Shown: positions 56,401-64,000 of the stretch, in pieces
How the letters are laid out: every line of letters starts with the position of its first letter
How positions within the stretch are numbered: the stretch's first letter is position 1
From: Streptomyces hayashii
GTDB taxonomy: Bacteria > Actinomycetota > Actinomycetes > Streptomycetales > Streptomycetaceae
Length of the DNA stretch: 64,000 bases
Direction: 5' to 3'
Assembly (NCBI RefSeq): GCF_024539815.1
Contig: NZ_JAHHIU010000039.1
Coordinates: forward strand, 149,918 to 213,917
Notes under the pieces: generated by a model
What the model was told of the DNA's origin: nothing
Seen by the model: the letters and a program-made list of their open reading frames with translations, nothing else
Database searches by the model: none
Made by a program: the position numbers and the translations under genes

Positions 56401-56748
56401 AGGCCGCGACGGGTCCTTCACGTCGAACATCCGCAGCATCTCCGGGAGCGCCTGATACGACTGCAGAGCCTTGCCCCAGTCGCTCTGGCTCTTCAGCTCG
56501 CTCACCAGCCACCGCAGCGCCGCCGAACTGGCCACCGCCTGCTGATCGCGCGTACGGAACTCGTAGCCGTTCATCAAGGCCCAGGCATCCCCGGCCGCCG
56601 CACCCCGGGCCCACGAATCGAGCGCGAACAGCCCGAGTTCCACCGACGCCACCAGCCGCACATCCACACGGCCCAGACCGTTGCTTTTGGCCGCCCGCTT
56701 CAGCTTCTGCCCGAACTTCCTGTACCAGCCACTGCGGTCACGGGCCAC
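53431..56748 (-). CDS. DinG/XPD-like helicase of the pPIWI-RE system
   Basis: The 1105-residue protein has a Walker A GMPAVGKTT (residues 250-258) and a DEAD box (VVDEAD, 441-446). Between them lie four Cys (343, 362, 384, 390), a spacing that suits the 4Fe-4S cluster of DinG/XPD helicases. A motif III-like LLLSATS follows, and the C-terminal lobe contains DQIIGRMLRGG, a motif VI-like Arg region. The first 240 residues form an N-terminal module specific to the family. Its gene lies between the REase and pPIWI-RE genes, with overlaps on both sides, as expected for the three-gene pPIWI-RE unit. It probably unwinds DNA for the pPIWI protein or nuclease. Confidence 0.75.
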   Translation of the reverse strand: MARDRSGWYRKFGQKLKRAAKSNGLGRVDVRLVASVELGLFALDSWARGAAAGDAWALMNGYEFRTRDQQAVASSAALRWLVSELKSQSDWGKALQSYQALPEMLRMFDVKDPSRPAERRGSLAVVSDREHIYAQALAALPEHRELRVPVAEEGVRYRMGRADASVVVPEGMTPLPAQRHGARRRRKKVTLRWSALAETADLMDAVDARLGLRNNWRGRIDDLYLLVRQSDGRLRASKKLVLAEVMHVVGMPAVGKTTLITVAAVWAGAEPHRRHTLTVVLGDVVSVLDMVTALCRYGVRAAPILGAANRGRHLQQVHRPADVHARGLMLLEDPRLRWISTECVLQGLAELTEPLALKDAPCVRRLRPWGAENGEQQREAAVDCSLLPVCGRHEAARELVEAAVWVATPASLMHCRVPEQLSRYDMRYLELAWQRSDAFVVDEADRVQIQWDQAFSPSQALAGPGEDAWLDEVRPLFERHMRHTRGQHLFSEPVRDWSVHISTAGLLVTHLRGLLAEHGHVREWLGQGYFNEWRLALGLAGEIAHRPRPRGQDGTPRGEQPGLWDADEEVFKRWRLVFLAWLENPAGRYRGADTSVAFLRDLTARGYQPSGLVTQELVEWLREQEDVVLAGEQALERLAVRFQVTMVVALLAEKLALLTRACWEVEMETGLEAMGSSLVHRPPAEYLPLVPDSPMGNLLGFQYREHEGQFEQIGALSFFRCSGVGRWLLLNLPHLYGGSADGQEAGPACLLLSATSWAGNSPRYDVQVPVAGILASRTGDKVPLHERIMLRYLPVRMPSSSGASFAVRVSGRQGEERLEALRELLAGLCQRQQGLRGPRKSLLEEIRDELPEGRRRVLLLVGSYREAEAVLQHLVRIRPEWADQILQMVPDDASGSHHWSRQTIARGKVHAMARHTDAWILIAPQLAIERGHNILNDDHVAALGAAFYLVRPHLHPEDLSYHVQTMNRWAVQEIRRSVPSAGPDTTLGERAAMFRELARRMWLNLLEGTLQYTATDPGSAQRRAMDWTNIVPLDQIIGRMLRGGATARVYFCDAAFDPRHDDSMLVGMLDALDEALDGPDEAIAGPLYRPLRQSLHTLVEQHRAL

Positions 56749-57928
56749 AGACGACCTCCCCCATCGTGCCCAGATCGGGGCAGGACGCCACCAGATCCCT
56801 GTCGGATACCACTTCGATCTGCGGCTGCGCCCGCAGCGCCTCGCTGCGCCGCGCGAGGATCTTCACGTAGCTGCGGTTGGCACGCAGCCGGTCGTGGGGA
56901 ACGACCAGAAACCCCCTGCCGTACGCGTGCGGATCATCCGCCCCCCACGTCGGGAACATCTTGATCCGCCGCGCCAGCAGATAAGGGCTGCGCCAGTCCT
57001 TCACATCCACCCCGACGCTGAAGCCACCGGGCCATACGGCCACCAGATCCAGCGCGTCCAGCTTCGGATACAGCACCACCCGGGCCCCCCGCGCAGCCAG
57101 CCGCCGCGCAAGATCCAGCTCAGGTGCGCCCGGCAGCGCCACGAACCGCACCAGCTCCGGCTCCAGCCGCCGCGCCCCCTGCGCCTCTACCCAGACCGGC
57201 TCCGGCAGATCGGCCCGCCGCGCACACCGCCACACCCCACACCGCACCCGGCCGTCCGCCCGCGGAGCGACCCACTGCCCGCAGCCGCCGCACACAGCCA
57301 CCCGCCCGCCGAGCGTCACCTCCGCCGTGACCCGCCCGTAGGACTCCTCCATCCAGGTGGCCCACTGCGGCACGTTAAGCACCGCGTTTTTCGCCGCCAC
57401 GAACTCGTCCGGCCCCAGCACCGCGTGCTCGGTGACGAACAGCCGCCACCGCGCGTACAGCTCCGGTCGCCCGAGCTGGGCAGCCATCTTCTTGATTTCC
57501 TTGACCAGCGTGCCCTCGTGCACCTCGGACACCACGTCCTGGGCCGAGACGGCCCACTCCAGGCAGAACTCGCTCGGCTCGCCGCCGATCAGGAGCCGCT
57601 CCCCGTCCACCTGCGCATCGGCATCGAACTCCAACGGCCAGGAGTCGACCGGCCGTTCGGCGCACCACACACCCACCAGGTCCTGCACGCCCACAGGAGC
57701 GTCGCGGCCCGCCCGCACACACAGGGCGGCCAGCCGGTCCAGTCCCAGCTGCAGACTGCGGTCATAGGGATGCTGAAGCCGCCGCACCCCCGTCCAGCCC
57801 TGCATTGCCACCAGTCCCGACGCCACCAGGCTCAAGACCACTTCGCCAGCACGCACCGCACTGGCCCGCCCGCTATACACCGGGCCGATCTGTGTCAGAC
57901 TCACCCGCCACACGCTAGAGGCCACCAC
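56738..57928 (-). CDS. REase-like nuclease of the pPIWI-RE system
   Basis: The 396-residue protein is the first gene of the reverse-strand operon. A zinc-ribbon-like cluster (CGGCGQWV with CGVWRC) sits near residue 215-240. A PD-(D/E)XK-type nuclease core follows: LDALDLVAVW provides the acidic residue and GVDVKDW the D-x-K pair. This matches the restriction-endonuclease partner described for pPIWI-RE loci, which would cut invading nucleic acid. Several GTG codons could start the gene: 57928, 57925 or the later one before SLTQIG. The gene overlaps the helicase gene by 11 bases. Confidence 0.72.
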   Translation of the reverse strand: MVASSVWRVSLTQIGPVYSGRASAVRAGEVVLSLVASGLVAMQGWTGVRRLQHPYDRSLQLGLDRLAALCVRAGRDAPVGVQDLVGVWCAERPVDSWPLEFDADAQVDGERLLIGGEPSEFCLEWAVSAQDVVSEVHEGTLVKEIKKMAAQLGRPELYARWRLFVTEHAVLGPDEFVAAKNAVLNVPQWATWMEESYGRVTAEVTLGGRVAVCGGCGQWVAPRADGRVRCGVWRCARRADLPEPVWVEAQGARRLEPELVRFVALPGAPELDLARRLAARGARVVLYPKLDALDLVAVWPGGFSVGVDVKDWRSPYLLARRIKMFPTWGADDPHAYGRGFLVVPHDRLRANRSYVKILARRSEALRAQPQIEVVSDRDLVASCPDLGTMGEVVCGP

Positions 57929-58127
57929 TGACAGTCACCGGCTAAACCGAGCAGTAACCCCAAGTGACCTGCCACGACGCGCCGCGGACTCTCCCCAGCG
58001 GTCCCTCAACCGGCAGCATCACAGAACCCGGCCGCGCATCTGCAGCCGGGTCAGCAGGCAGCCGGCCGGGTACAGCGCCGGCTCATCCGCGGCTCCTGCT
58101 GGACATCCGGCGGATACCAGCCACCGG

Positions 58128-61100
58128 TCAGGTGCGAGCCGCAGACTCCACGTCCCCCGGGCCGCCGACCTGAGCACGCCAGAAGGCGAGGTTGCCCTTG
58201 ATGACGGGGATGGTGGGGTCATCGCTGTCCAGAACCTGCTGCGCGACCGAGAGCATCCGGGTCAGAACACGCACGGCTTCCCCCGGCCTGCCCGCACGTC
58301 CCTGCCACATCGCGGACTTGTCGAGAGCTGTCAAGATGGCGATGTGCCCGGCGCCGAGATGCTGCTCTACATGCGCGATCAGACCCCGGTACGTCTCGAT
58401 CGCCGCACGCACATCTCCGGCGGCGGCGTACCAGTCGCCGAGATCCTCGAACGCCTTCACGGTACTGAGGTGTCCGGGCCCCAGAACCCGCTCCAGATCG
58501 GGACACAGACGGTGAAGTCCCGCGACCGCCGCGTGCGGATCTCCCGCTTCGCCACGCGTGACGGCAAGGCTGTGACGCGCCTTCAGAACATCCGGATGAT
58601 CCTCGGCGAACACGTGCAGCTGGTCCTCGATCAGGAGTTCCAGCACGCGCACAGCGTCACGGGCTCTTCCCGCCTCACCCAGGCACACCGCGAGACTGGA
58701 GCGGGAAATGAAGGTGTCCGGGTGGCGAGAGCCCAGGATACGAGCCCGGTCCGCGGCGATGGCCTGAAGATCCGCAGCAGCCGCGGCAGGATCCGTCCCA
58801 GCTTCCAGAAGGGCGAGATTGTGGCGGGCGGCAAGCAGCTCGGGGTCATCGGTGTCGAAGACCTCGCACATGTCCCGGATCAGTGCCCGGTAGCCGGTGA
58901 CGGCTTGGTCCGTGTCACCTGTTGCGGCCTGCCAGCGGGCAAGGCTTTGCCGGGAGGTCATCACGTACGGATGCCGCGGCCCGAGCACCCGTGTCTGGTC
59001 CCGCACGAGTACCTCAAGCAACACGACGGCCTGGGCGGCGTCTCCCGTCTCACCGATCCACCGGGCAAGGTTGTGACGTGCCATCAGGGGCCCGTGGTGA
59101 TCGCTGCCGAACTCCTCCTCCATGGCAGGAACCAGGTCACGGTAGGCCTCCGCAGCCTGTTCAGCCTGGCCTGCCACACCCTTCCAGTAGGCAAGGTTGT
59201 GCAGTGTCGTGAGAATCGCCGTGCGCTCTGCCCCGGCGCGCCGCCGCCCGGCGAGCACGGCGGTCAGAGCGGCGACCGCGCCTGAAGCGTCTCCGGTATC
59301 CCCGCGCGCCACCGCCAGATCGTGACGGACCGACAACGTCTCCAGCGCGCCGGCCCCGTACAGCCGCCGGTAGTCGGTCTCCACGCTTTCCAAGGTCGTC
59401 ACTGCTTGCGCGAGGTCCGCGGACTTGTTCTGCCAGCGGCCCAGCATGTGCCGCGCGATCAGTGCGCAAGGGTGATCAGGCCCCAGGTACCGGGAGGCGA
59501 GCGCGACCAGCTGCTTGAAATGGTCGCGCGCCCAGGCGGTGCTACCGGACTCGCCCGCGCTGTTGCCCAGCCGGAAAAGAACCGGACAGGCGCTCTCGTC
59601 GAGCCACAGCGGATGGCTGTCCGCGTCCTGGTCCAGGGCGGCCAGCGCACTCGCGCTGGCCCGCAGCCGCTGCGCGAGGTCCTGGTCGTCCTCGGGCTGG
59701 GGCCAGATCTCGAGCAGAGCGCGTGCGGCCGCCGGCAGGACAAGGGTGGCGCACTGCTGCCAGGCATCGCCCTCACCGGCGGGTACGCGGTACTCGCGTA
59801 CCGCGCGCTGGATCAGCTGGTGGACCCGCACAAACCAAGAGACTTGACCGTCACAGTGCCCCACACGGTCGATCAGGTGCAGGCGGTCCAGCGTCGCCAA
59901 TGCGAGCTCGGCTTCCAGCTCGTCAACATCCCGGCCTGCCTCACTGCGCTCGGCCAGCCAGGTACAGGCGGCCCCGCTGCCGAACAACTGCTCGGGAATA
60001 CCTGTGGTTCCGTCGAGGACAGCCGCCAGCTCCAGCATCGGCCTGGCCAGCTTGCCCGTGTGCCGGTCGGCCTGCTCGATGGAAATGTCCCACAGCGCAG
60101 CCACCGAACTGCCGCCAGAGCCACCCCGCACAGCGGGGGTGAGCCGTTCGAGAGTCAGCCGGCGATCCGTCAGCAGACGCCGGTAACGAGCCACGCTGCA
60201 GGAGACGTTGTAGTCCAGATACGCGGCCGCCCGGGACAGAGCCAGAGGAAGGTGCCCCAGATCCTCTGCAAGTCCAGCCAGTTCCGCAGCGAAGTCGCTC
60301 CCGGGATCAGCGGGCCGCCGCAGCATGCCGCGCAGGCAGGCGAGTGACTGGGCCGGGGTGAAGACACCCACCGGCAAGAAGGCATGGCCGCTCATGGCGG
60401 CGAGATCTTCTTCGCGGCTGCGCGTGGTCACGATGACCCTGCCGTCGCCAGCCGTGTGCTGGGGAGGCCAGAGCCCCTCCATCACACCGGGGGAGTGCAC
60501 GTCGTCAAGAACGATCAGCCACCTGCGTTCCGCTGTCCGCAGCCAGTTGAGGAACCGGCGGGCCGACGTCGCGGTGTCCTCGCCCTCAGGCGCCAGCGCC
60601 AGCATCCCGGCCGCCTGCGCATAAGCGCCGACCACATCCGACGCACTGTGCGCCGTCACCCACAACAGCACGTCGACACCGCGCGCATCCTCGCCGGCAG
60701 CAGCGTGGCAGTACCTGGCGGCCAAAGACGTCTTGCCCACCCCTCCGGTACCAGCGATCACCCGCCCCCGCACCGGATGGGACGCACTGTGCCCGTCGGC
60801 ATCGCTCTCCGCGCACTGCAAGGCACGTGCCAGCGCATCCTGGGACCCCCGCTCGACGAATACCTTGCTCACATCCGGCACCAGCCCCAGACGCAGCAGC
60901 CCGCCGTTCCCCGGCGCCTGGTCCTGCATCTGCTGTGAGCCGGCCCACCGCAGGTAGCCGCCAATCCCGCCGACCAGCCCGCCCTGCCCGGCCCCGGCCT
61001 CAGCGATACGCTCCAAGAGATACTCGGGGGCATCCTGCAGCGCATAGCGCACCAGATCAGGATGGGCCGCGAACTTCTCGTCCAACCAGTGGCGCCCCCG

Positions 61101-61454
61101 CCACCTGCGCACGAACGGGAACGTGACCCGCAGGCCGTCGAACCACTGCTGCTCGGCCGGGGTCGGGTCGATCGGCACGAGCAGATCCCAGTGGTCAGGC
61201 TGATGGCGTGCCACCGACACCAGGGACCGCACCACCTGCTTGCGACGTCCCGGGTCCATCCGGCCAGTGAACGACTTCGCCTCGTACACGATGAGTTCGC
61301 CGTCATCCGTGTACTCGAACAGGTCCCGGCCACCATCCCCACCCTTGCCGTCGACGGCCTCAGCCCGTTCCCGCAAGCGCATCACCAGCAAGGTCACCAC
61401 GGACTCCGACAGCGCCGGATTCTCGGCCAGCTTCTCCCACGGCACTCTCACCAC
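58128..61454 (-). CDS. PD-(D/E)XK nuclease - STAND NTPase - TPR protein (NLR-like)
   Basis: The 1108-residue protein has three parts. The N-terminal nuclease-like domain has Asp44 in GGDGGRDLF and E-x-K in VYEAK (58-60), typical of Mrr/restriction-like nucleases. A STAND/NB-ARC NTPase follows, with P-loop AGTGGVGKTS (234-243), Walker B LIVLDDV, VTTRSR and the GHLPLAL motif. From about residue 600 to the end, repeated helical pairs of the type HPxxLxxRxxLAxxxGExGD form a TPR array of about ten units. This architecture resembles bacterial NLR-like anti-phage sensors, where the repeats detect a phage protein and the nuclease is the effector. It is a single gene with no obvious partner, starting at GTG 61454. 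Confidence 0.85.
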   Translation of the reverse strand: MVRVPWEKLAENPALSESVVTLLVMRLRERAEAVDGKGGDGGRDLFEYTDDGELIVYEAKSFTGRMDPGRRKQVVRSLVSVARHQPDHWDLLVPIDPTPAEQQWFDGLRVTFPFVRRWRGRHWLDEKFAAHPDLVRYALQDAPEYLLERIAEAGAGQGGLVGGIGGYLRWAGSQQMQDQAPGNGGLLRLGLVPDVSKVFVERGSQDALARALQCAESDADGHSASHPVRGRVIAGTGGVGKTSLAARYCHAAAGEDARGVDVLLWVTAHSASDVVGAYAQAAGMLALAPEGEDTATSARRFLNWLRTAERRWLIVLDDVHSPGVMEGLWPPQHTAGDGRVIVTTRSREEDLAAMSGHAFLPVGVFTPAQSLACLRGMLRRPADPGSDFAAELAGLAEDLGHLPLALSRAAAYLDYNVSCSVARYRRLLTDRRLTLERLTPAVRGGSGGSSVAALWDISIEQADRHTGKLARPMLELAAVLDGTTGIPEQLFGSGAACTWLAERSEAGRDVDELEAELALATLDRLHLIDRVGHCDGQVSWFVRVHQLIQRAVREYRVPAGEGDAWQQCATLVLPAAARALLEIWPQPEDDQDLAQRLRASASALAALDQDADSHPLWLDESACPVLFRLGNSAGESGSTAWARDHFKQLVALASRYLGPDHPCALIARHMLGRWQNKSADLAQAVTTLESVETDYRRLYGAGALETLSVRHDLAVARGDTGDASGAVAALTAVLAGRRRAGAERTAILTTLHNLAYWKGVAGQAEQAAEAYRDLVPAMEEEFGSDHHGPLMARHNLARWIGETGDAAQAVVLLEVLVRDQTRVLGPRHPYVMTSRQSLARWQAATGDTDQAVTGYRALIRDMCEVFDTDDPELLAARHNLALLEAGTDPAAAAADLQAIAADRARILGSRHPDTFISRSSLAVCLGEAGRARDAVRVLELLIEDQLHVFAEDHPDVLKARHSLAVTRGEAGDPHAAVAGLHRLCPDLERVLGPGHLSTVKAFEDLGDWYAAAGDVRAAIETYRGLIAHVEQHLGAGHIAILTALDKSAMWQGRAGRPGEAVRVLTRMLSVAQQVLDSDDPTIPVIKGNLAFWRAQVGGPGDVESAART

Positions 61455-61977
61455 AAACCCACTCTACGAACCCCCTCCGACACCAGAGACGTTCCGTGCC
61501 GGCGGCCTGCACCGGCAAAGGCTCGCCGAGAGGGCTGAACCGCAGGTCCCAGGCCCGTTGTGCAGACGCCCCGGAATCCCGCACGAAGACGCTGCGCCCC
61601 TCACCAGAACGGACGTTGAGACCACACCGCACGCAAGGACGCCCGCCCCCCACCAAGGCCGCTGACGCGCCATGGGCAAAGGCCCGCCGCCTCAGTCTCT
61701 TGGCCGGAGCAAGACGACGGGCCTCTCTCAGACGCGGACATGCTCCGCACCCGCCTAAACACCGACGCCACGCCACTGCAGGCACCGGCGAACTGTTCAA
61801 CGATGCTGCCACGAGGGGCGTTTAGTCCAGAACATGTGAACTTATGCACGCTCCGCAGGCCTTGGATAAAGCGTGTGACCAGTCCCACACTGCGAAGTGT
61901 CATCCTCGCGGGGCTTTCCGCCGCAGTCCTTGGCCGGAGCACGGTGAAAGGCCCTCTCAGACACGGGAGTTCACGCC
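61455..61977. other. Intergenic region with a duplicated leader-like sequence
   Basis: No gene is supported in these 520 bases. An imperfect direct repeat of roughly 45-50 bases lies at 61686-61733 and again at 61917-61963. Shared blocks are CTTGGCCGGAGCA and CTCTCAGAC. Each copy sits shortly before an ATG (61740 and 61978). Only the second leads into a plausible gene, so the first may be a relic of a duplicated 5' end. Promoters for the divergent STAND gene and the sigma-factor operon should lie here. Confidence 0.5.
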
Positions 61978-62211
61978 ATGCACCGATCTCCGTCATCGGC
62001 CGGAGGCCCTTACCGTCGGCCCCTGTGCGGCACACCAGTTCCAGGGCACAGCCACGTGATTGTCCTGGTGGTCATCGTCCTGCTGGCGGTCACCGTAGGC
62101 ATCGCCGCGCCAACCCCCGCAGCTGCGGCCAGCACCGCAGCCCTTGTCCAAGCAGGAGCCGCTGTGTGGATTGCGCTCCGCCGCTCCGGCGCCTCGACAG
62201 CTGACAGCTGA
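61978..62211 (+). CDS. Small membrane protein, coupled to the sigma factor
   Basis: The 77-codon frame has a clear hydrophobic segment (VIVLVVIVLLAVTVGIAA) and a second moderately hydrophobic part (STAALVQAGAAVWIAL), so it could be a one- or two-helix membrane protein. Its stop TGA shares a base with the ATG of the sigma factor gene, a sign of translational coupling. No family is recognised. A membrane partner next to an ECF sigma factor could be an anti-sigma-like element, but no zinc or anti-sigma motif is seen. Confidence 0.5.
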   Translation: MHRSPSSAGGPYRRPLCGTPVPGHSHVIVLVVIVLLAVTVGIAAPTPAAAASTAALVQAGAAVWIALRRSGASTADS

Positions 62212-62828
62212 TGCCGACGCCAGCAACACCGGCTCCCCGCCTTCCGGGCGGGGAACCGGCGTACGGGATCCAGAACATCGCGCAGTGCGTGGAGCGCGCC
62301 CAGGCCGGCGATGGCGCGGCGTTCGCGCAGCTCTACACGGCCTACAGCGACACGGTGTACCGGTACCTCTACTACCGGGTCGGGGGCAGGCCAACCGCTG
62401 AAGACCTGACCAGCGAAGTATTCACTCGGGCGCTGCAGCGCCTGCATACGTTCACCTGGCGAGGGCGAGACTTCGGGGCCTGGCTGGTCACCATCGCCCG
62501 CAACCTCGTGGCCGACCACTTCACCTCGGCGCGCTTCAGGCTGGAAGTGACGACCGGCGAACCCCTGGACAGCAACGACGTCGAGCGAAGCCCTGAAGAC
62601 GCAGCCATCGAAAGCCTTCGTAACACCACTCTGGCCGAAGCACTCAACAGACTTCCCCACCGCATGCGGCAGGTCACCTGGCTGTGGGCATCCGGCGAGC
62701 CAACCGCCCGCATCGCACAGCAGCTGAGCATCAGCCCTAGCACCGTCAGGGTCCACCTCTTCCAGGCACGCCAGCGCCTCGCCACCGACCCCCTCGTAGC
62801 CCTCCTCACCAGCCCCACACGCTCCTGA
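62211..62828 (+). CDS. ECF-type RNA polymerase sigma factor
   Basis: The 205-residue protein has sigma region 2 (QLYTAYSDTVYRYLYYR, AEDLTSEVFTRALQ, GAWLVTIARNLVADHF) and region 4 (LNRLPHRMRQVTWLW, then IAQQLSISPSTVRVHLFQAR, a helix-turn-helix for -35 recognition). Regions 1 and 3 are absent, as in ECF sigma factors. No typical anti-sigma gene follows; the downstream gene is on the other strand. It could control genes in this accessory region, but no target promoter can be shown here. Confidence 0.88.
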   Translation: MPTPATPAPRLPGGEPAYGIQNIAQCVERAQAGDGAAFAQLYTAYSDTVYRYLYYRVGGRPTAEDLTSEVFTRALQRLHTFTWRGRDFGAWLVTIARNLVADHFTSARFRLEVTTGEPLDSNDVERSPEDAAIESLRNTTLAEALNRLPHRMRQVTWLWASGEPTARIAQQLSISPSTVRVHLFQARQRLATDPLVALLTSPTRS

Positions 62829-62853
62829 CCACACCGCCCCGTCAATCCACCAC

Positions 62854-63720
62854 CTACGCCTCTTCGGAACCGGCGAACTCACAGGAGCTCGCCATGCGCG
62901 TCAGGAGCAACCACAGACGGTCCGCCCGCCCCGGCTCCCAAGCTGGCAACAGCGCCCCCGACACCGGGTCGAGCTGGCCCCGCCACTGCGCGACACGGTC
63001 CCGCACCGACGTCTGCCACCCGTCCCAGTCAGCCCCCGGCAGACCGCTGACAACCGTCAGCCGCAACGGACACCCCAGCGCCCCCAGGCGGCGCGTCAGC
63101 GCCGACACCTGCTCCTGCGTCCATGCCAGCACCCGCCGCCCACCCAAGGCCCCCTCCAGCACCTCCACCGCCGCGCCAGGAGGACAGGCACCGTCCGGCA
63201 CCTCACGGCTACGGGCCCCGGCCAGCCGTACGACGACATCCACCAGTTTCGCCCCCCTCCCGTCCACCGCCGTCACATGGGCCGCGGCCGCCGGACGCAC
63301 TCGCCCCGATGCCGTCCGGCCACCCTCCACCATCTCCACCCACACCACTGCAAGCCGGGAATCCTCCAGCAAGCACCGCGCCCACCCGGCCAGCACCCCA
63401 CGCCGCTGCCTCAACGACACCTGCAGCGCCGCCACATCACGCAACCGCCAGCACATCGGGCACAGCCTCTCCCCGGCACGGACGACAAGAGACCGGTCGC
63501 AACAGGCACCACAGCCCACGCACACATGCGCCTCACGGGCACGCCGACTCGCCGCAGCCTCCAACTGCCGCGCAGACGACGCCGTCGGCCGAGTGGCCTC
63601 CACCCGGTAAAGCCCCACCACCCCGCGACGCCCGCGGTGGTAAGTCCGCACATGACCGCTCACCCCACCCACAGGCTCCCGCGGAAGATCAGCTGCCAGC
63701 AACTGAGTCTTGGACGCCAT
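62854..63720 (-). CDS. Unknown protein with zinc-ribbon-like Cys cluster
   Basis: The protein has about 288 residues. Near residue 66 it has CVGCGACCDRSLVV and then CPMCWRL, a four-Cys pattern that may bind zinc. The remainder is Arg/Ala-rich, with a beta-rich middle (RLAVVWVEMVE, AAHVTAVDGRG, KLVDVVVRLAG) and no recognisable catalytic motif. ATG 63720 (MASKTQ) is chosen over ATG 63732. It is transcribed towards the sigma factor gene, ending 25 bases after it. I do not recognise the family. Confidence 0.6.
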   Translation of the reverse strand: MASKTQLLAADLPREPVGGVSGHVRTYHRGRRGVVGLYRVEATRPTASSARQLEAAASRRAREAHVCVGCGACCDRSLVVRAGERLCPMCWRLRDVAALQVSLRQRRGVLAGWARCLLEDSRLAVVWVEMVEGGRTASGRVRPAAAAHVTAVDGRGAKLVDVVVRLAGARSREVPDGACPPGAAVEVLEGALGGRRVLAWTQEQVSALTRRLGALGCPLRLTVVSGLPGADWDGWQTSVRDRVAQWRGQLDPVSGALLPAWEPGRADRLWLLLTRMASSCEFAGSEEA

Positions 63721-63876
63721 CGACCACGGCACCTCCCCCCAGTCCTCCTACGAAGCGGCCATCCCCACCTCCATTCCTCACACCCTGTGATGAATCGCCA
63801 GCCCCGAAGATAGCCCGCAATACCCATCTCAGCAAACACAAAATGGCATGTGAACAGCCCTTTTCAAGTTTACAAA

Positions 63877-64000
63877 CTAAGTTTCAACCACCTGCTGAGC
63901 CAACCCCCACTCCAGCCCAGCCCGCAAAAAATCACCCACCGTGACAACCTCATCTGCCCACCGCTCATACTCCGCCAGCGCCTCCACCGCCCCCCGATCC
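63877..64000 (-). CDS. C-terminal end of an unknown protein (runs off the right edge)
   Basis: The reverse strand is open from the window edge to a TAG at 63877-63879. The 41 codons include EALAEYERWADEVVTVGD and FLRAGLEWGLAQQVVET, with codon use like real genes. It is too short for a family call. The AT-rich stretch between it and the zinc-ribbon gene (about 63800-63876) could hold that gene's promoter. Confidence 0.6.
   Translation of the reverse strand, partial: DRGAVEALAEYERWADEVVTVGDFLRAGLEWGLAQQVVET

Noticed and set aside
61740..62204. Forward frame of 154 codons before the sigma factor
   Set aside because: The translation is Arg/Ser/Pro-rich like a shadow frame, and it overlaps the better-supported small membrane protein.
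1..64000. CRISPR arrays, tRNA or rRNA genes
   Set aside because: No evenly spaced short repeats, cloverleaf-like sequences or rRNA-like stretches were noticed on reading. This was by eye only.

Overview
The window reads as a chromosomal segment of a Streptomyces-like actinomycete. Base composition is high GC, many genes start with GTG, neighbouring genes overlap by ATGA or GTGA, and leucine TTA codons are rare. It holds one large biosynthetic gene cluster flanked on both sides by DNA-conflict and genome-maintenance genes.

Left flank (1-11909). In order: the 3' part of a STAND/AAA-like ATPase gene, an IS5-type transposase remnant, an OLD-family ATPase/TOPRIM nuclease gene split by one in-frame TAG, a small Cys-containing reverse-strand gene, sbcD-sbcC, an SF2 helicase with C-terminal helicase-associated repeats, a nitrilase gene broken by several frameshifts, and a membrane-anchored Mrr-type endonuclease.

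Biosynthetic cluster (about 12793-47577, all + strand). An MFS exporter is followed by 15 tightly packed genes that look like one transcription unit. They encode T-C-A-T; KS-AT(dead)-KR-DH-ACP; a LanB-like protein lacking the elimination domain; a free C domain; an FAD monooxygenase; A-T; a thioesterase; KS-ACP without AT; KS-KR(dead)-ACP without AT; a discrete acyltransferase; C-T-E without an A domain; a free methyltransferase; a TE-T fusion; an A domain interrupted by a methyltransferase; a thioesterase with Cys in place of the catalytic Ser; and a KamA-type radical SAM aminomutase. The logic is a hybrid NRPS / trans-AT PKS pathway. The single free AT should charge all the ACPs. The aminomutase probably supplies a beta-amino acid (beta-lysine-like), which may be activated by the A-T protein. 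The interrupted A domain has a cysteine-like specificity pocket and may methylate the side chain. At least five cluster genes carry a TTA codon, which points to bldA control. No regulator gene lies inside the cluster. I do not recognise the product.

Right flank (48047-64000). A secreted tripeptidyl-aminopeptidase-like hydrolase is followed by a reverse-strand four-gene operon that I read as a pPIWI-RE conflict system (REase, DinG-like Fe-S helicase, pPIWI-RE protein, plus an unassigned winged-helix-like protein). Next come a single-chain PD-(D/E)XK nuclease - STAND NTPase - TPR protein (NLR-like, probably anti-phage), a small membrane peptide translationally coupled to an ECF-type sigma factor, a zinc-ribbon-like protein of unknown function, and the 3' end of another gene at the right edge.

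All family calls come from reading motifs by eye. No database search was run.
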